From the NCBI RefSeq assembly GCF_000734895.2, contig NZ_CP011382.1:4256700-4320699 (forward strand): 64,000 nucleotides of DNA. Reading direction: 5' to 3'. The first letter of the stretch is position 1. The number at the start of each line of letters is the position of its first letter. The stretch comes from Calothrix sp. 336/3 (GTDB lineage: Bacteria > Cyanobacteriota > Cyanobacteriia > Cyanobacteriales > Nostocaceae). The translations under genes and the position numbers were made by a program. Positions 9,337 through 17,814 of the stretch are shown piece after piece. A model generated the notes under the pieces. The model saw only the letters and a list, made by a program, of their open reading frames with translations, ran no database searches and had not been told where the DNA came from.

Positions 9337-9735
9337 ATGAAGCGCTATTTGTCACGTCTGCTCGCCCTGGTTTTGGTTGTGGTTGTTGGTTTAACCGGAT
9401 GTTCTGGCGCTCCTGGTAGTTTAACAGGCAATTATTCCCAAGACACCTTAGCAGTGATTGATACCTTGAAAAATGCCATAGATTTGCCCACAGATGCACC
9501 GGATAGAGCCGCAGCGCAAGCACAAGCGCGTCAAAAAATTAATGATTTTTCTGCTCGCTATCAAAGAAACGGTTCTGTGACAAAGTTGAATTCTTTTACA
9601 ACAATGCGTACAGCCCTCAATTCCCTCGCTGGACATTATAGCTCCTATCCCAATCGTCCCGTTCCCCAAAAACTGAAAGAGCGTTTACAACAAGAATTTA
9701 AGCAAGTGGAAGCAGCGTTACGACGTGAAGCTTAA
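9337..9735 (+). CDS. psb27: Psb27, photosystem II assembly lipoprotein
   Basis: 132 residues. The N-terminus MKRYLSRLLALVLVVVVGLTGC is a lipoprotein signal with lipobox LTGC. The mature protein is a small helical bundle with family-typical segments (LTGNYSQDTLAVIDTLKNA, INDFSARYQRN, LAGHYSSYPNRPVP). Psb27 sits on the lumenal side of thylakoids, bound to CP43 in photosystem II complexes that lack the manganese cluster during assembly and repair. The ATG at 9337 is chosen because an upstream in-frame ATG at 9283 would bury the signal peptide. The gene has its own spacers. ctpA, acting in the same process, lies 7 kb downstream. Confidence 0.92.
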   Translation: MKRYLSRLLALVLVVVVGLTGCSGAPGSLTGNYSQDTLAVIDTLKNAIDLPTDAPDRAAAQAQARQKINDFSARYQRNGSVTKLNSFTTMRTALNSLAGHYSSYPNRPVPQKLKERLQQEFKQVEAALRREA

Positions 9736-10137
9736 TTAAAATCTGCTGTCATTGCCAATAGTCCCTAGTAGCTCTGTGCAGAATTCAAAATTAATACAAC
9801 CTAAGTGTTTTGTTGATTGTGTAGATATAACAAGACTTCCCCTAGGGTATGGTTGTTTTATTTCCGCCGTGCTGTACTAGTTATTTTCTCGCTATTGAAC
9901 CAATACGCAATTTCAAATTTATTTCTAGTATGAAGATTCCCGACTTGATTTATCAATAGTTTGGGAATCTATTAATTTTTATGGGTAATTTTTCATAGTT
10001 ATCAGGCAGTAAATTACACAATTTATAAAAATTAGGGCATAGAATGCGATGAGAATAATACTGAGAAGGGGTGAAGGAAATATCCCTCATTCCCTGTTGC
10101 CAATTTACAACTCAAGGAGTGCCAGTTTACCATCCCT
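9736..10137. other. Intergenic region between psb27 and the glycosidase-like gene
   Basis: About 400 bp with no supported gene. An AAGGAG-like sequence near 10112-10117 is too far from the next ATG (10138) to be a typical ribosome-binding site. Otherwise I see only AT-rich promoter-like DNA. Confidence 0.4.
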
Positions 10138-11637
10138 ATGCCTAACAGTTCTGAGAATGTTGTCAAATTTTTCCAGCCTTGGCGACGTTTGTTCGCTGTT
10201 TGCTTTAGTAGTGCCCTACTGATGCCCTATCTTGGCAGCCAACCAGTACAAGCACAAATTAACGAGTTTTGTCAAGTATCCGTATCTGCCGCTCAAGAAA
10301 AAGAGACTTTACGCAAATCTGCGCAGAAAGACAATCCAGAAGCAGAAAGTCGCTATCAGCAATTATTGCGGCAACACGCCCAAGACTTGCAAGAATGTCG
10401 CGATCGCAATTGGCCCCAAGTTCAGGCAATTTGGTTACGGTTATATCCCTGTGACTTACAACCTGGAGCCATTGAACATATTATGGATCGGATTGTCAAT
10501 CGGGGTTACAACCAAGTATACCTGGAAGCATTCTACGATGGGCGAGTCCTATTACCCCAAGCCAAGAACCCCACAGTTTGGAAGTCTGTAATTCGCACCC
10601 CTGGAGCCGAAAACGCTGATTTATTAGCACTAGGTATCAAAAAAGGTCAGCAAAGGGGCTTAAAAGTCTACGCTTGGATGTTTACCACCAATTTTGGTTA
10701 TACCTATGCCCTGCGTCAAGACAGAGAAAGGGCGATCGCTCGCAATGGCAAAGGACAAACCAGCCTCTACGTAGTTGATAACGCTTCCCAAGTCTTCATT
10801 GACCCTTATAATAACCAAGCAAAACGCGATTATTACCTGATGGTACAGGAGATACTCCGTCGTCGCCCCGACGGTATGCTCTTTGATTATGTACGCTATC
10901 CCCGGCAAGCCGGTACTGACTCCATCGCCACAAAAGTTACAGACCTGTGGTTATATACTGAAGCTACCCAAGCAGCTTTATTTAAACGGGCACAAAATAA
11001 TAAGGGTTTAGATTTAATTCGTCGCTTTCTTGCCAAAGGATACATCACCGCCGGAGATATTAACCAAGTCGATCAACTCTATCCCCAGGAAGCAGAACCC
11101 CTATGGCAGGGTAGAACTATCAATGCCGCTAAATCAATCCTACCAGCCCATCAGAGACAACCTCAACTGCAATGGGACTTATGGCAACTGGCAGTCGCCC
11201 ATGCCATGCAAGGAATTCTTGATTTTGTCAATTTAGCCGCCTATCCTGCTCAACAGATGGGTTTACCCACAGGAGCAGTATTCTTTCCCGAAGGTAATCA
11301 AATGGTAGGTAAGGGTTACGACTCCCGTCTTCAGCCTTGGGATCGGTTTTCCAATACCATGGAGTGGCATCCCATGGCTTATGCTAACTGTGAAAATGCC
11401 GATTGCATTGCACAACAAGTAGAACGAGTCATCAGTATGGCAAAACCAGGAACCAAGATAATTCCTGCCTTAGCTGGTACTTGGGGTAAATCTATGAGTA
11501 ATCGTCCTTCCTTGGAACTACAGATGCAAGCGTTACGGCAACACGCACCCCAATTAAAAGGAGTTAGCCATTTTGCCTATTCCTGGCAATTTCCTGAACA
11601 CGATGGCGATCGCAAATTTTGCCGCTCCCAGAATTAA
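10138..11637 (+). CDS. Secreted family-10-like glycoside hydrolase (GHL10/DUF187 type)
   Basis: 499 residues. A basic N-terminus and hydrophobic stretch (RLFAVCFSSALLMPYLG) ending near VQAQ form a Sec signal peptide. The body is a TIM-barrel-like glycosidase of the YngK/DUF187 group: QAIWLRLYPCDLQPG, RGYNQVYLEAFYDGRVL, GLKVYAWMFTTNFGY, PDGMLFDYVRYPRQAG, and near the end GVSHFAYSWQFPE. The pattern of an aspartate after strand 4 (LFDYVRYP) and acidic residues near other strand ends fits hydrolase activity. Such proteins are thought to act on peptidoglycan or extracellular polysaccharide; the substrate here is unknown. The gene is monocistronic, flanked by long spacers, and followed by an inverted repeat at 11649-11683. 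Confidence 0.8.
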   Translation: MPNSSENVVKFFQPWRRLFAVCFSSALLMPYLGSQPVQAQINEFCQVSVSAAQEKETLRKSAQKDNPEAESRYQQLLRQHAQDLQECRDRNWPQVQAIWLRLYPCDLQPGAIEHIMDRIVNRGYNQVYLEAFYDGRVLLPQAKNPTVWKSVIRTPGAENADLLALGIKKGQQRGLKVYAWMFTTNFGYTYALRQDRERAIARNGKGQTSLYVVDNASQVFIDPYNNQAKRDYYLMVQEILRRRPDGMLFDYVRYPRQAGTDSIATKVTDLWLYTEATQAALFKRAQNNKGLDLIRRFLAKGYITAGDINQVDQLYPQEAEPLWQGRTINAAKSILPAHQRQPQLQWDLWQLAVAHAMQGILDFVNLAAYPAQQMGLPTGAVFFPEGNQMVGKGYDSRLQPWDRFSNTMEWHPMAYANCENADCIAQQVERVISMAKPGTKIIPALAGTWGKSMSNRPSLELQMQALRQHAPQLKGVSHFAYSWQFPEHDGDRKFCRSQN

Positions 11638-11648
11638 GCTGAAAATGT

Positions 11649-11683
11649 GCGGTAATTGCTCAACTCACCAGAGGAATTACCGC
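11649..11683 (+). terminator. Candidate terminator after the glycosidase-like gene
   Basis: GCGGTAATT (11649-11657) and AATTACCGC (11675-11683) form a perfect 9-bp stem 12 bp after the stop. The downstream tract is only moderately T-rich, so this may be a weak terminator or an mRNA-stabilising hairpin. Confidence 0.5.
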
Positions 11684-11821
11684 CCATGATTGTATTTAAG
11701 GTTTGTTAATTTAAAATTAGAGTCTTTGGAGAGAAATTATCTCTCACCTAAAATCCTGACTTCTTGCCCGCTTTCAGAATAATCATAGAGATAGGTAAAG
11801 TCAGTCGTTTTATTTATAAGT

Positions 11822-11913
11822 AGGACTTACACACAAGTACGGGCTATAGAGTCAATTTCTGAATTACACCTAGGTGGAAATCATTGTTTCGACTCTATGT
11901 TTGCCTAAGTCCT
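11822..11913. repeat. MITE-like palindromic element with nested inverted repeats
   Basis: AGGACTTA (11822-11829) pairs with TAAGTCCT (11906-11913). Inside, ATAGAGTC (11846-11853) pairs with GACTCTAT (11891-11898), and a perfect palindrome CACCTAGGTG (11867-11876) lies at the centre. The layout, about 92 bp with ends beginning AGGACTTAC, suggests a small non-autonomous element or a folded RNA. It lies 42 bp before the J-protein start, so it is probably in that gene's leader. Confidence 0.5.
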
Positions 11914-11955
11914 GATAAGAAAATTTAGAGTAAATTGATTAGAGGAGGCTGGTGG

Positions 11956-12954
11956 ATGGCTACAACCGACTTTAAAGACTATTACGCAGTTTTGGGAGTA
12001 AGTAAAACTGCCAGTCAAGATGATATTAAGCAAGCGTTTCGTAAACTTGCTCGCAAATACCACCCAGACGTAAATCCTGGCAATAAGCAAGCTGAAGCAC
12101 GGTTTAAGGAAATTAACGAAGCCTACGAAGTTTTATCAGATCCAGATAAACGCAAAAAATATGACCAATTTGGTCAATACTGGAAACAAGCTGGTGAAGG
12201 TTTCCCCGGTGGTGCTGGTGTTGGCGTTGATATGGGCGGTGTAGACTTCAGCCAATATGGTAGCTTCCAGGATTTTATTAATGAATTAATTGGCGGTTTT
12301 GGTGGTGCTAATCCCCGCAATGCTAGACAAACCTATAGTTATCGAACCTCCACCAACAACACAGGTTTTAACGGTTTTAATGACTTTGGGTTTCAAGATA
12401 TGGGTGGTGCTGCTACTGCTCAAGATAGTGAAGCAACTATTACCCTATCTTTTTCAGAAGCTTTCCATGGTGTTCAAAAGCGTTTCAGCTTGGGTAATGA
12501 GACAATTGATGTGCGAATTCCCCCAGGAGCAAAAACCGGTTCCCGTCTACGGATACGTGGCAAAGGTGCTATCAACCCCTTTAACCAACAACGGGGTGAC
12601 TTGTATTTAAAAGTAGAACTACAACCCCATAGCTTTTTCCAGTTTGAGGGTGATAATTTAGTCTGTGAAGTGTCTATCACCCCCGATGAAGCGGTTCTTG
12701 GTGCTTCTATTGATGTCCCCACACCTGATGGTAGTGTGACGGTGAAATTACCTGCGGGAGTGCGCTCTGGACAATCCCTGCGCTTGCGGGGTAAGGGGTG
12801 GCAACAACCTAAAGGGGAGCGTGGAGATCAATTAGTCAAAATCGCGATCGCCACACCTAGAGATATCAGCCAACAGGAGCGAGAATACTACGAAAAAATC
12901 CGCTCATTACGTACCTATAACCCCCGCAGTCACCTACACAACATTAGATTATAA
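11956..12954 (+). CDS. J-domain co-chaperone, zinc-finger-less (type II DnaJ/CbpA-like)
   Basis: 332 residues. The N-terminal J-domain (DYYAVLGVSKTASQDDIKQA) has the HPD motif at 36-38. A Gly/Phe-rich linker (about 70-135) follows, then two beta-rich substrate-binding domains (about 150-300; RIRGKGAIN and RLRGKGW mark the paired repeats). The four CXXCXGXG zinc repeats of type I DnaJ are absent. It would stimulate ATP hydrolysis by Hsp70 and deliver substrates. The ATG at 11956 is chosen over the upstream TTG at 11935 because a good Shine-Dalgarno (GAGGAGG, 11942-11948) sits 7 bases before it. An Hsp70-like protein is encoded 14.7 kb downstream, not in the same operon. Confidence 0.9.
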   Translation: MATTDFKDYYAVLGVSKTASQDDIKQAFRKLARKYHPDVNPGNKQAEARFKEINEAYEVLSDPDKRKKYDQFGQYWKQAGEGFPGGAGVGVDMGGVDFSQYGSFQDFINELIGGFGGANPRNARQTYSYRTSTNNTGFNGFNDFGFQDMGGAATAQDSEATITLSFSEAFHGVQKRFSLGNETIDVRIPPGAKTGSRLRIRGKGAINPFNQQRGDLYLKVELQPHSFFQFEGDNLVCEVSITPDEAVLGASIDVPTPDGSVTVKLPAGVRSGQSLRLRGKGWQQPKGERGDQLVKIAIATPRDISQQEREYYEKIRSLRTYNPRSHLHNIRL

Positions 12955-12959
12955 AATCA

Positions 12960-13019
12960 GGGAATCAGGGAAAATTAAATTAGAGGTTCAAGAATACAGA
13001 TTTCCCCTTCCCTATTCCC
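12960..13019. terminator. Possible bidirectional terminator between convergent genes
   Basis: GGGAATCAGGGAA (12960-12972) and TTCCCTATTCCC (13008-13019) can pair imperfectly. The right arm overlaps the last codons of the convergent minus-strand gene. There is no long T-run, so this is tentative. Confidence 0.3.
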
Positions 13020-13563
13020 CCTCAAACTCTGCCAGTAATCTTTCAATACTGGCATTGTGATCCAAGAAGGAAAATAAATGTTTATAACGCAATCTACCTT
13101 GCTTATCTAACACAAATTGTGCTGGAAGTGGGGCTCCTAAAGCTTGTCCAACCTTATAAGCACGAAATACCCAACACCGAGGGTCGCTTAACAAAGGCAT
13201 TTTTAAACCCAAATCTCGAACAACAGTTTGACTCTGAGTTTCATCAGTACTAGTAATTAATAAAACTTCCACACCCCTTTGTTGAAATTCTTCGTATCTT
13301 TCATTCAATTCTTTGATATGAGGATAGCAGAAAGGGCAGTATTGTTTTTCAGTAAAAATGCGTGTGAAAGCTAGTAATATAGGTTGATTCCCACGATAGT
13401 CAGATAATCTAATTTGTTGCCCATTCGTCATATCTGGCAATTTAAAATCCATCGTTATTTGCCCTAATTCCACAGTATTTGAGGCTGGAACTGGGAATAA
13501 GTTTTTTGCAAAACGTTCGTTGAATAATCCGTCAAAGTTTGACGAGGTTAATATCTTTTGCAT
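13012..13563 (-). CDS. Peroxiredoxin/redoxin-like (AhpC-TSA family) protein
   Basis: 183 residues, thioredoxin fold. The segment FTEKQYCPFCYPHIKEL carries a CXXC pair at the place of the peroxidatic cysteine. Supporting segments are VEVLLITSTDE, PLLSDPRCWVFRAYKV and PAQFVLDKQGRLRYKH. Cytoplasmic; no signal peptide. The CPFC arrangement differs from the PXXXTXXC site of classical peroxiredoxins and is closer to the AhpC/TSA-like redoxins common in cyanobacteria, so it may be a thiol peroxidase or a thiol-disulfide reductase. It converges on the J-protein gene with 57 bp between stops and has a 338-bp spacer upstream. Confidence 0.75.
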   Translation of the reverse strand: MQKILTSSNFDGLFNERFAKNLFPVPASNTVELGQITMDFKLPDMTNGQQIRLSDYRGNQPILLAFTRIFTEKQYCPFCYPHIKELNERYEEFQQRGVEVLLITSTDETQSQTVVRDLGLKMPLLSDPRCWVFRAYKVGQALGAPLPAQFVLDKQGRLRYKHLFSFLDHNASIERLLAEFEGE

Positions 13564-13901
13564 AGTTCAGATAAATATGAAAATTGTCTCTAGGAATTCA
13601 AATATAGAATCTACAAGTATAAATTCTTATTAGCTCTATATATCCCTATGATAATATCTATATTCCTGAAAATAAATTAAGATATCTCTAGTATTTTCAT
13701 AATATTCATTTCCTTGTAAGCTACCTTCAGAATATTTTGTTCTAGGCAAAACTTACAAAAAATGTTGTTATTTAAGCACAGTTTGACTTATCAAATATCT
13801 AGCGTGATGTGATTAATCAAGAATTAAGATAACCAGATGTAGAGAGATTGCCGGCATATCTCTACACAGAGTAAATATCCTGTAAAAGCGGAAACCAAAT
13901 A
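13564..13901. other. Intergenic region with no visible gene
   Basis: AT-rich spacer between two minus-strand genes. It must carry the promoter of the redoxin-like gene. No convincing hairpin or repeat was seen. Confidence 0.4.
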
Positions 13902-14462
13902 TCAAACAGCAGAATTTTTTAAAGCATACTTGACGATGAGTAAGCAGTTTCTACCGTCTGTATCACGTTCATACACAACCTTGTCTGCCAAACGTCGCAA
14001 TAAAAACCATCCATACCCCCCGACTTGCAGAGTACCTGGTTCTGGTTCGGCGATCGCGTTGGGGTCAAAAGGTTTACCATGATCCCAAATCCTGATTTCT
14101 AATCTATCCAACCACAGGGAAACATTAATATCTATAGTGGTTTCTGGTGGTAGGGCACGATGGGCATGACGAACAGCATTAGTAAAACCTTCTGCTAATG
14201 CTAAATTGAGTCTATACAGTTGACTTTCTGACCAACCTAACTGAGATAAGTGTTGCAGACAAAATAGCTCAAACCACTGTTGCACTTGATTCAGAAGCTT
14301 GAGTTCGCTTTTTACCGCCAGATGGTCTTGCTGCACTATGCTAAGCATTGACCTTGACTGAGAAGATGTGTGTTTCTGGGAAAAAAATTTTGAGAGCCAC
14401 TTAACATGACTAGATAAATCTAAGATTTTGGAATAGCATTCTAACTCAAAATCTGTAGACAT
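13902..14462 (-). CDS. Anti-sigma regulatory factor-like ATPase (RsbW/HATPase_c_2)
   Basis: 186 residues. An N-terminal region of about 45 residues precedes a GHKL ATPase domain of the RsbW/SpoIIAB kind: LNLALAEGFTNAVRHAHR (N-box), IRIWDHGKPFDP (G1), and GGYGWFLLRRLADKVVY (the G2-like lid). Such proteins phosphorylate or sequester anti-sigma antagonists, or act alone in partner-switching networks. No sigma factor or antagonist gene is adjacent. An alternative start at 14348 would remove the N-terminal region. It lies downstream of petD on the same strand, separated by a hairpin at 14492-14550, so it is probably a separate unit. Confidence 0.8.
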   Translation of the reverse strand: MSTDFELECYSKILDLSSHVKWLSKFFSQKHTSSQSRSMLSIVQQDHLAVKSELKLLNQVQQWFELFCLQHLSQLGWSESQLYRLNLALAEGFTNAVRHAHRALPPETTIDINVSLWLDRLEIRIWDHGKPFDPNAIAEPEPGTLQVGGYGWFLLRRLADKVVYERDTDGRNCLLIVKYALKNSAV

Positions 14463-14491
14463 AGTATCAAAATGTTGATGTTATTAAAAGT

Positions 14492-14550
14492 GACGCCTGG
14501 GGATTTTTCTCAAAAGTACCTACGCACTCAGTGAGAAAGTCACAGGCGTC
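14492..14550 (-). terminator. Probable terminator of the petB-petD operon
   Basis: GACGCCTG (14492-14499) pairs with CAGGCGTC (14543-14550), and inside it TTTCTCA (14506-14512) pairs with TGAGAAA (14532-14538). On the minus strand the outer stem is followed by a short TTTT tract. It lies 24 bp beyond the petD stop. Confidence 0.6.
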
Positions 14551-14573
14551 AAGACGCTTTTCAGTAACTGATT

Positions 14574-15056
14574 TTAGAATAGCCCCAAAGTCAGAGACTT
14601 ATCTAATGGTAAAGCTGCACCAATTCCTAAGTACACAGTTACTAATGTACCAAATAGGAATACTGCGGTAGCGACTGGACGACGGAAAGGATTTTGGAAT
14701 TTATTGACGCTCTCAATAAAGGGAACCAAAATCAATCCCAGAGGTACGGCAGCCATTGCTAATACACCCAACAATTTGTTAGGTAAAGAGCGCAGGATTT
14801 GGAATACAGGATACAAATACCACTCTGGCAGAATTTCCAGGGGTGTTGCAAAGGGGTTTGCAGGTTCGCCCGTCATTGCTGGATCTAGAACTGCTAGAGC
14901 CACAATACAAGCAAAGGAACCCATAATTACAATTGGGAAAACATAGAGCAAGTCATTGGGCCAAGCGGGTTCACCATAATAGTTGTGACCCATACCCTTT
15001 GCCAGTTTAGCTCTTAAGATAGGATCGCTCAGATCGGGTTTTTTCTGTGTTGCCAT
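14574..15056 (-). CDS. petD: Cytochrome b6-f complex subunit IV
   Basis: 160 residues, the usual length. The sequence MATQKKPDLSDPILRAKL, then GHNYYGEPAWPNDLLYVFP, three transmembrane helices, and the conserved lumenal PEWYLYPVFQILRSLPNK segment (the PEWY motif of the plastoquinol oxidation site) identify it beyond doubt. It forms the C-terminal half of the cytochrome b core of the b6-f complex in thylakoids. It is transcribed leftward after petB; the 188-bp gap between them is filled by a palindromic repeat. A ribosome-binding sequence (AGGAGA on the minus strand) precedes the ATG. Confidence 0.97.
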   Translation of the reverse strand: MATQKKPDLSDPILRAKLAKGMGHNYYGEPAWPNDLLYVFPIVIMGSFACIVALAVLDPAMTGEPANPFATPLEILPEWYLYPVFQILRSLPNKLLGVLAMAAVPLGLILVPFIESVNKFQNPFRRPVATAVFLFGTLVTVYLGIGAALPLDKSLTLGLF

Positions 15057-15115
15057 TTTTAAATGCGCTCTCCTGCTGAGGATGGGTTAAAGCATTTGTA
15101 GAAGCTATTAGCTAT

Positions 15116-15233
15116 TAGGCATTAGCTTTTAGCTGCGGATGTAAATGTTTGCTAACTTTGTAGCTTATGTTGCGTTTAGCTATTTCTCATCAGTTTAAAA
15201 CAAACATTTCTATCTGCAAATAGCTAATGCCTA
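15116..15233. repeat. Palindromic repeat element inserted between petB and petD
   Basis: TAGGCATTAGCT (15116-15127) and AGCTAATGCCTA (15222-15233) form a perfect 12-bp inverted repeat. Inside, AAATGTTTG near 15143-15151 and CAAACATTT near 15201-15209 form a second matched pair. To the left, AGCTATT heptamers are repeated. The whole 118-bp unit would fold into a long hairpin in the petBD message. Confidence 0.65.
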
Positions 15234-15244
15234 GGTAACTCAAA

Positions 15245-15892
15245 CTACAAGGGACCGGAAATACCTTGTTTACGAATCATTAAGAAGTGGAACAGCATGA
15301 AGACTGCAATTAACCAAGGCAGCACAAAGGTATGAGCGCTGTAGTAACGGGTTAAGGTTGCTTGTCCGACACTAGAACCACCACGAAGTAAATCAGATAT
15401 CAGAGTACCAACTACAGGGATAGCTTCTGGTACACCGCTCACGATTTTCACCGCCCAGTAACCAACTTGGTCCCAGGGTAGAGAATATCCAGTTACACCA
15501 AAGGAAACGGTGATGACTGCGAGGACAACACCACTAACCCAAGTTAATTCACGGGGTTTTTTGAAACCACCAGTTAGATATACCCGGAAAACGTGCAGAA
15601 TCATCATCAGTACCATCATGCTGGCAGACCAGCGATGGACGGAACGAATTAGCCAACCAAAGTTGACCTCGTTCATGATGTACTGTACAGAAGAATAAGC
15701 TTCAGCAACAGTTGGCTTGTAGTAAAATGTCATCGCAAATCCAGTTGCGAACTGGATCAGGAAACAAACTAGGGTGATACCACCCAGACAGTAAAAAATG
15801 TTGACATGGGGAGGGACGTACTTACTGGTGACGTCGTCGGCGAGCGCTTGTAATTCCAAGCGTTCCTCGAACCAGTCATAAACGTTAGCCAT
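15245..15892 (-). CDS. petB: Cytochrome b6
   Basis: 215 residues, full length. It starts MANVYDWFEERLELQALADD and has four transmembrane helices with paired haem-ligand histidines (in SVHRWSASMM, ILHVFRVYL, SAHTFVLPW and LFHFLMIRKQG). Cys35 (NIFYCLGG) is the residue that covalently binds haem c(i)/c(n) in b6-f complexes. It is the electron-transferring core subunit of the thylakoid b6-f complex and forms an operon with petD on the minus strand. A CCB-type factor for attaching the extra haem is encoded at 34292-34945 in this window. The divergent neighbour is ctpA, across a 576-bp spacer. Confidence 0.98.
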   Translation of the reverse strand: MANVYDWFEERLELQALADDVTSKYVPPHVNIFYCLGGITLVCFLIQFATGFAMTFYYKPTVAEAYSSVQYIMNEVNFGWLIRSVHRWSASMMVLMMILHVFRVYLTGGFKKPRELTWVSGVVLAVITVSFGVTGYSLPWDQVGYWAVKIVSGVPEAIPVVGTLISDLLRGGSSVGQATLTRYYSAHTFVLPWLIAVFMLFHFLMIRKQGISGPL

Positions 15893-16468
15893 ACAATCTC
15901 AAAATTCCTAAGACACGATCGCGGTTGATTATCTGTTGAAGTTCTCTAGGGCAAAAGCCACCGAGACCTCACCTTTTGGGTTGCCACTTTTTCAACGAGG
16001 AACCCTACGCCATATGCTTTCCATGAGTATGATACGCCAAAGCTTAACAGGGCAGATCATCAACGCATCCAGAATGCATGACATTGGGCAAACCATCTCT
16101 AGAAGTGGGTTCACTCCCAGTTAAATAATTTGGGGATGTTCGCAAAGAGGAATGCCCTCGTTTGATAATAGAGCATTCAAGCGCAGAGAGTTTTTAAAAA
16201 ACTTCACACTCTGCAAAGGTTGAATGTATTGCGTTCTCCTTGCACCCAAACATCCGGGATGATGGACACAAAGTAGATTCTATCGTTTATTGAGCGGCTC
16301 TGACTGTTACCAGTTGTGAACACAACTTGATTAAAACAATGCACCACTTCTATAAAAAAAGTAACATAATCGAGAGATAGATTTCATCTTTTGAGGGGTT
16401 GAGGAGTCGTAGAAGTTGATAAATTTCAGAAAATACAGCGAGTTTTTGACCTAACTTGAAATTTTTCG
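15893..16468. other. Divergent promoter region of petB-petD and ctpA
   Basis: About 576 bp between divergent photosynthesis genes, with no supported gene. It contains a perfect palindrome GTTGTGAACACAAC at 16313-16326, which could be an operator but is not a known cyanobacterial box I can name. No NtcA-type GTA-N8-TAC site was noticed. Confidence 0.45.
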
Positions 16469-17782
16469 ATGGTGGAAAACGGAATGTTTTTTGCCCTGAC
16501 TGGATTTAGGCTATTGGGGTTAAGAGTGGAATCAAAAATGGGGTTAATACAAAATCGGGTTTTGCGGGTAATTTTTTGCTTATTTATGGCTGTTTGGGTA
16601 GGTATATATGGTTTTTCTCAGCCAGCATTAGCTTTAACCGATGAGCAGAAATTGGTTTCAGAAGTTTGGCGCATTGTCAATAGAAGCTATTTGGATGAGA
16701 CATTTAATCATCAAAATTGGGCAACTGTACGTCAAAAGACCTTAGCAAAACCCCTGAAAGACGAGCAGTCAGCTTATAAGGCAATCCAGGAAATGCTGAA
16801 AACCTTGGATGACCCGTTTACTCGGTTTTTAGACCCGGAGCAATATCGGAGTCTACAGGTGAATACTTCTGGAGAACTGACTGGAGTCGGATTACAAATT
16901 GCCTTAAACCAAGAAACGGGAAAATTAGAGGTAGTTGCCCCCATCGCAGGTTCGCCGGCAGAGAAAGTGGGAATTAAGCCGCGCGATCGCATTCTGCAAA
17001 TCGAAGGATTGTCTACCCAAAACCTGACTTTGGATGAAGCTGCGGCTAGAATGCGAGGTCCGATTGGTAGTTTTGTGACGCTTTTGATTGCCAGGGATGG
17101 GGAAGCGGAAAAAGAGGTGCAAATTATGCGCGATCGCATTTCTTTAAATCCTGTAGTGGCAGAATTACGTCCTGGGAATCAGGGTAAATCCATTGGTTAT
17201 GTCCGCCTAACTCAATTTAACGCCAATGCCGCAGCAGAGTTGGCACACGCAGTCAGTCAGTTAGAAAAAAAAGGTGCCGATGGCTATATCCTGGATTTAC
17301 GGAATAATCCTGGGGGACTTTTGCAAGCAGGGGTAGAAATCGCTCGACTATGGCTAGATTCGGGGACAGTAGTTCATACAGTCAATCGTCAAGGAATTCA
17401 AGGTAGTTTTGAGTCCTTTGGTCCACCCTTAACTAGTGACCCCTTGGTAGTTTTAGTCAACGAGGGAACAGCTAGCGCTAGTGAGATTCTAGCAGGTGCA
17501 TTACAAGATAACGGACGAGCAACTTTAGTTGGTGCAACCACCTTTGGTAAGGGTTTAATTCAATCTTTGTTTGAATTATCTGATGGTTCTGGCTTGGCAG
17601 TAACTATTGCTAAATATGAAACCCCTAAGCACCGAGACATTAATAAATTGGGAATTAAACCCGATAAAGTTATCCCCTCTGTATCAATTACCCGTGAACA
17701 AGTAGGTACGGAGGAAGATCCACAGTTTCAAGCGGCATGGGAATTTCTGCAAAAGAGTCCTGTGATTGTAGGGGTAAATTAG
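16469..17782 (+). CDS. ctpA: CtpA, carboxyl-terminal processing protease (S41) of the D1 protein
   Basis: 437 residues from the ATG at 16469. An ATG at 16538 (MGLIQNRVLRV) starts directly at the signal peptide, which ends near ALAL, and may be the real start. The mature protein has a PDZ domain (about 115-205; GVGLQI, SPAEKVGIKPRD) and the S41 catalytic core: YILDLRNNPGGLL, the nucleophilic serine in EGTASASEILAGAL and the lysine in TTFGKGLIQ. It works in the thylakoid lumen and removes the C-terminal extension of precursor D1 so that the manganese cluster can assemble. All catalytic residues are present. It diverges from petB. Confidence 0.93.
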   Translation: MVENGMFFALTGFRLLGLRVESKMGLIQNRVLRVIFCLFMAVWVGIYGFSQPALALTDEQKLVSEVWRIVNRSYLDETFNHQNWATVRQKTLAKPLKDEQSAYKAIQEMLKTLDDPFTRFLDPEQYRSLQVNTSGELTGVGLQIALNQETGKLEVVAPIAGSPAEKVGIKPRDRILQIEGLSTQNLTLDEAAARMRGPIGSFVTLLIARDGEAEKEVQIMRDRISLNPVVAELRPGNQGKSIGYVRLTQFNANAAAELAHAVSQLEKKGADGYILDLRNNPGGLLQAGVEIARLWLDSGTVVHTVNRQGIQGSFESFGPPLTSDPLVVLVNEGTASASEILAGALQDNGRATLVGATTFGKGLIQSLFELSDGSGLAVTIAKYETPKHRDINKLGIKPDKVIPSVSITREQVGTEEDPQFQAAWEFLQKSPVIVGVN

Positions 17783-17793
17783 ACAGAAGATTT

Positions 17794-17811
17794 CAGGGCG
17801 TAAGCGTCCTG
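17794..17811. terminator. Short hairpin between convergent ctpA and the MBL-fold gene
   Basis: CAGGGCG and CGTCCTG around the loop TAAG form a compact stem with one G-T pair, in the 32-bp space between two stop codons. It may terminate both genes; flanking T-tracts are short. Confidence 0.4.
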
Positions 17812-17814
17812 ATT

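Noticed and set aside
16313..16326. Palindrome GTTGTGAACACAAC as a known operator
   Set aside because: It does not match NtcA, LexA, Fur or HLR1 patterns that I can state; kept only as a note in the promoter region.
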